Shown here in pieces: positions 61,430-64,000 of a stretch of DNA of 64,000 nucleotides; within the stretch, counting starts at the first letter, position 1; each line of letters begins with the position of its first letter. The notes beneath the pieces are model-generated. The model searched no databases and was not told where the DNA came from. It saw only the letters and a list, made by a program, of their open reading frames with translations. Source of the stretch: Metellina segmentata (lineage: Eukaryota; Arthropoda; Arachnida; Araneae; Tetragnathidae); contig OX375873.1 in assembly GCA_947359465.1 (NCBI GenBank), positions 136,106,899 through 136,170,898 of the forward strand, given 5' to 3'. Position numbers and translations under genes: made by a program.

Positions 61430-62282
61430 AGTATTTAATGATTATACAGGAAATTAAACAAGCCCGAGAGAGATTTAATCAATTTAAAAGTATGAAAAAA
61501 TACATTTCACTTTATTTTATATCGATACAAAACGAAATTCGAAACAATGGAGTTAAACGAATTTAAGTGGCTAGGTATCCATGATTTAGATATGGAATTA
61601 CTTAAATTTCAAAGCAGCATAGTTTGGAAAAAAATATTTTTTAACTTAATTTCCGAAACAGAAGGGAAAATATCTGAAATTAGTGCAAACTATAATGATC
61701 CCACACTAAAAATTTAAAAAATTATATTAAACGTATGGGATTCTTATCGAAATAATTTTATATCAATGAAGAAACTTGCTAATGCTCTTTTAACGATGTT
61801 TGGACCCACATATGCATGTGAAAAATTGTTTTCTTCGATGAATTTTGTAAAGTTTACCAATGGAAATAAACTGACTGCAAGATGCGTTAAACTTATGAAC
61901 ACTAAATATGAACATTTTTTTTTTTAGAAATTATCTGACAAAAAACAACAGATTTCTCATTAAATATACTTCATTGTACATACACATACCTTAACTATAT
62001 TATCTATTAAAATATAATATTTCATATATATATGTTGTTTTCTTTTACTTGTTTATTACACACTCAGTGCAGGGGGCTGGGCATGATTTATCCCCTTTTA
62101 TATCATTTTTTGCTCTTCACTTGCAAAAGTAAAAGTTGTAAAACAAAAAGGAATCGTCAAATTTTTAAAGGATTAAAAAATAGAGAACTAAAAAAGTAGT
62201 TTTCCTTCCCTCTTTCCAAGTGACCCAATAGCTAGTACTAAAAAATTTGACCCACTTCTTAAAAAGGTTCGTCGCCCCTGCC
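61430..62282 (+). mobile_element. hAT-7, 3' part of a hAT transposon
   Basis: A transposase remnant is followed by a right terminus that reads, on the minus strand, CAGGGGCGACGAACCTTTTT and AAGAAGTGGGTCAAATTTTT, a Charlie-type TIR. The left end and the 5' two thirds are missing. Confidence 0.75.
61455..61927 (+). pseudogene. hAT transposase, C-terminal dimerisation region
   Basis: A first frame gives RERFNQFKSMKKYISLYF. After a frameshift, the frame from 61547 gives MELLKFQSSIVWKKIFF and then, past one in-frame stop (about 61715), KKLANALLTMFGPTYACEKL, FSSMNFVKF and NKLTARCVKLMNTKYE, closed at 61927. The pattern L....LT.FG.TY.CE..FS.MNF.K is the hAT family dimerisation signature (hAT_Tnp_inter/Dimer_Tnp_hAT) of Charlie/ZBED5-like transposases. 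Inactive because of the stop, the frameshift and the missing catalytic part. Confidence 0.85.
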
Positions 62283-62319
62283 CTAGTTTGTTGTTCGGAA
62301 GAGGTGTCCAGCAAAAACT

Positions 62320-62400
62320 GATGAGATCTCGATGGACGAGATATATCGTCATTAGAAAATTGGGTCATATTTTAATGAACGAGATATCTCGTCGAAACCA
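62320..62400. repeat. GACGAGATAT palindrome array, locus 4
   Basis: GGACGAGATATATCGTCA at 62334-62351 and GAACGAGATATCTCGTCG at 62377-62394, 43 bp apart. It begins about 40 bp after the hAT-7 terminus. Confidence 0.8.
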
Positions 62401-62479
62401 CTTGGAGGGTTCAGTGTTTTACGACCCTTTAAAATTGTTTTCCCTACTTAGACCAACGCATTTCGAAACTAACTAACAT

Positions 62480-62885
62480 ATATTGACACTTGGAGACAAA
62501 GTCGGCACCCGTGCGATCCATTTATAGGAACCCACATCCAAGAGCTATTAGCATAGGGCCAGAGCAGTTGGACATGACATCTGCACTTCGTCACCTGCTT
62601 GTCATCGCGAGAAATGCAGATTGGCGCCTAGGCCCCGCATTCGGCGGCCATTGATTAATTCAATTATCCCACACGAATGCTAATTTATTAATTACGAGAA
62701 CCGGGACAGTTCGACCGACCTCCTGATGGAGCGGGAAAGCTTGTCCATTCATGTCCGAGCAAGTTTATCACAGCGCATTCAGAGGTTGTATACGATGCTT
62801 TTGCGGCTCCTTCCACTCGAATGGTTTCTCGGATTTCGTGCGATGATTCGACGAGTCGAAATGGCACAATGAGGAAGCCTTAAAA
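62480..62885. other. Unique island with ATTA-core cluster
   Basis: Repeat-free, balanced sequence. 62650-62700 holds TTGATTAATTCAATTATCC, GCTAATTTATTAATTACG, a cluster of homeodomain-type TAAT cores. Possible enhancer, inference only. Confidence 0.3.
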
Positions 62886-62889
62886 TTTG

Positions 62890-63182
62890 GTAGGTAGGTA
62901 TTTGATTAACGTCTCACTGGTGTGACAGCGAGCTATGGGCATCGGTCCTCGATCAACCCCGAAAGGAAAAGATCCGTGCACCATCTAATTTTGATCCACG
63001 GTCAGATGACGAGGTCACCTGAGCAGGCATCTCCAAATCATAACTTCCACATACGCCAACATGTAGACATTTGAAACCACGACAAATTTCATGTACACCA
63101 GCCCCCTTTATACACGACGGTCTTTGCTTGGATTCGAAGTCACAACCGTCCTTATGCTAATCGCTTACTCTTCCCAACCACT
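62890..63182 (-). mobile_element. SINE-A, minus copy
   Basis: GGTAGGTAGGTATTTGATTA, ACGTCTCACTGG, CACGGTCAGATGACGAGGTC, GCCAACATGTAGACATTTGA, TTGGATTCGAAGTCACAACC, TTACTCTTCCCAACC. Confidence 0.88.
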
Positions 63183-63490
63183 CTGGTGGTTAGCCTCTAG
63201 ATCGGAAGGTTCTTGCTTCGAATTCGGGTCAGTGCAGGGATGTTCGTAAGCGTATGGTGTAGAGGCGGCTGGTGCACCTTAATTCTGTCGTGGTCGGAAG
63301 TCCTCACGTTGGATTGGTGTGGAAGTTAAGAGAGTGGGGTGCCAGCTCGGGTGTTGCCTCGTCATCTGACCGTGGTTCAAAATGACGTGATGTTGTCTTC
63401 GAATCTTTCCCTTAGGGTATTTACTGATCACGGACAGTCGTCAATAGCCCGTTGTGTTGCTCTAGTACAACGTTAATTAAAAATTACTAT
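63183..63490 (+). mobile_element. SINE-B, near full-length
   Basis: CTCTGGTGGTTAGCCTCTAG, ATCGGAAGGTTCTTGCTTCG, AATTCGGGTCAGTGCA (decayed box B), GTAAGCGTATGGTGTAGAGG, GGCTGGTGCACCTTAATTCT, GTCCTCACGTTGGATTGGTG, TCATCTGACCGTGGTTCAAA, GTACAACGTTAATTAAAAAT. Head to head with the SINE-A just before it. Confidence 0.9.
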
Positions 63491-63635
63491 CGGTTAATCT
63501 TCCAACCCTTCAAAATTTCGAATCGATCAATTAAATCACCAATCAGAACGATTGGCTGACTTATGCAGAAAGAGATAACCCTAACCTCCTGGATCACAAG
63601 AAACGGCAGGTATTTTTTATACCCAGATATTCACA

Positions 63636-63843
63636 TTGTTTCTCAGTGGGTATGCCCACTGCGCTAACAACCTCGTAGCAGGTCCAATTCCTGTCTCGTG
63701 TATTTCCTCCCTGTGTATATATTTTTCCTGTCTCAGTAAAATGTTCATTGTGTGTGTCCATTATTTGATAATGTATGTTTTGTGCCTGGCACAGCATGGC
63801 CAAGTAATGCCCTAGCGCCCTTAAACCCCAAGACCAACCAGCC
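63636..63843 (+). mobile_element. SINE-C copy
   Basis: TTGTTTCTCAGTGGGTATGC, CCACTGCGCTAACAACC, GCAGGTCCAATTCC (box B), GTAAAATGTTCATTGTGTGT, GCCTGGCACAGCATGGCCAA, AACCCCAAGACCAACCAGCC tail. Confidence 0.85.
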
Positions 63844-63869
63844 AAATTTATGATTAATTTAAGTGTTTT

Positions 63870-63945
63870 TTTTTAGGTTTTATGGGCGCAAGGCTTATAT
63901 TTGGCCAAGCTGCTCCAAACACGACGAACAACTTCGAGTAAAAGA
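63870..63945 (-). mobile_element. SINE-C-type end, minus
   Basis: TTTTTTTTAGGTTTTATGGG, CGCAAGGCTTATATTTGGCC, AAGCTGCTCCAAACACG: the complement of the SINE-C tail, facing the copy just before it tail to tail. Confidence 0.7.
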
Positions 63946-64000
63946 GGAGGGAGGGGAATCGGAGACTTTTTTCGAATAATGGGATGAAAGCAGATAAAGA

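Larger units (their letters stand above)
18459..64000 (+). other. Presumed CaMKII intron 2, open at the right edge
   Basis: The donor at 18459 opens an intron whose acceptor I do not find before the window ends, so intron 2 would exceed 45.5 kb if the gene is intact. The content is almost wholly TE-derived, apart from unique islands listed below. No exon encoding the expected D(F/H)QKLEREARICR segment was seen by reading; a short exon of about 60 bp could be missed by eye. Confidence 0.55.

Noticed and set aside
18459..64000. Possible third CaMKII exon
   Set aside because: I looked for a segment encoding (D)FQKLEREARICR between splice sites and saw none; a short exon could still be missed by eye.

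Overview
This is eukaryotic, visibly AT-rich DNA from an animal with a large, repeat-choked genome. The one host gene I can support is the 5' part of a calcium/calmodulin-dependent protein kinase II (CaMKII) gene on the + strand. Exon 1 (7673-7734) and exon 2 (18364-18458) have matching splice phases and an arthropod-type N-terminus. A Jockey-type LINE fragment with an RNase H domain, Tc1/mariner, hAT, piggyBac-like and Helitron elements, and several tRNA-headed SINE families point to an arthropod. I lean to a spider or other chelicerate from the style of the Jockey RNase H fragment, but that is inference.

Layout. Positions 1-7672 lie upstream of the start codon: a terminal-inverted-repeat MITE cut by the window edge, a 2-kb hAT element holding an internally deleted mariner, AT-rich spacer, SINE pieces and a degraded Helitron. 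Intron 1 (7735-18363) holds SINEs, a 189-bp satellite array, a deleted Tc1 element, a hAT transposase remnant and a SINE-in-SINE insertion. From 18459 to the right edge I find no further CaMKII exon. If the gene is intact, the remaining 45.5 kb is the start of intron 2, made of transposable elements (TEs) alternating with short, more GC-balanced unique islands.

The mobile-element record is the most informative part. Insertions can be dated relative to each other because many hit other repeats and left target-site duplications (TSDs) or an uninterrupted paralogous copy. Cases are a Helitron inside a MITE, hAT elements inside SINEs with 5-, 6- or 8-bp TSDs, SINE-B inside SINE-A with a 16-bp TSD, SINE-A inside SINE-C, and a hAT inside a TTAA-flanked piggyBac-like MITE inside a SINE.

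The dominant repeat is a SINE of about 300 bp present in some 40 full or partial copies. Its body and tail occur behind two different tRNA-like heads (called SINE-A and SINE-B here). A third family (SINE-C) has its own head and body. Unexplained items are a block at 40820-42030 with organelle- or rRNA-like character, and a dispersed 18-bp palindrome repeated at four loci. Family letters (A-H) are local labels, not database names. Boundaries of old SINE copies are approximate to about 10 bases.
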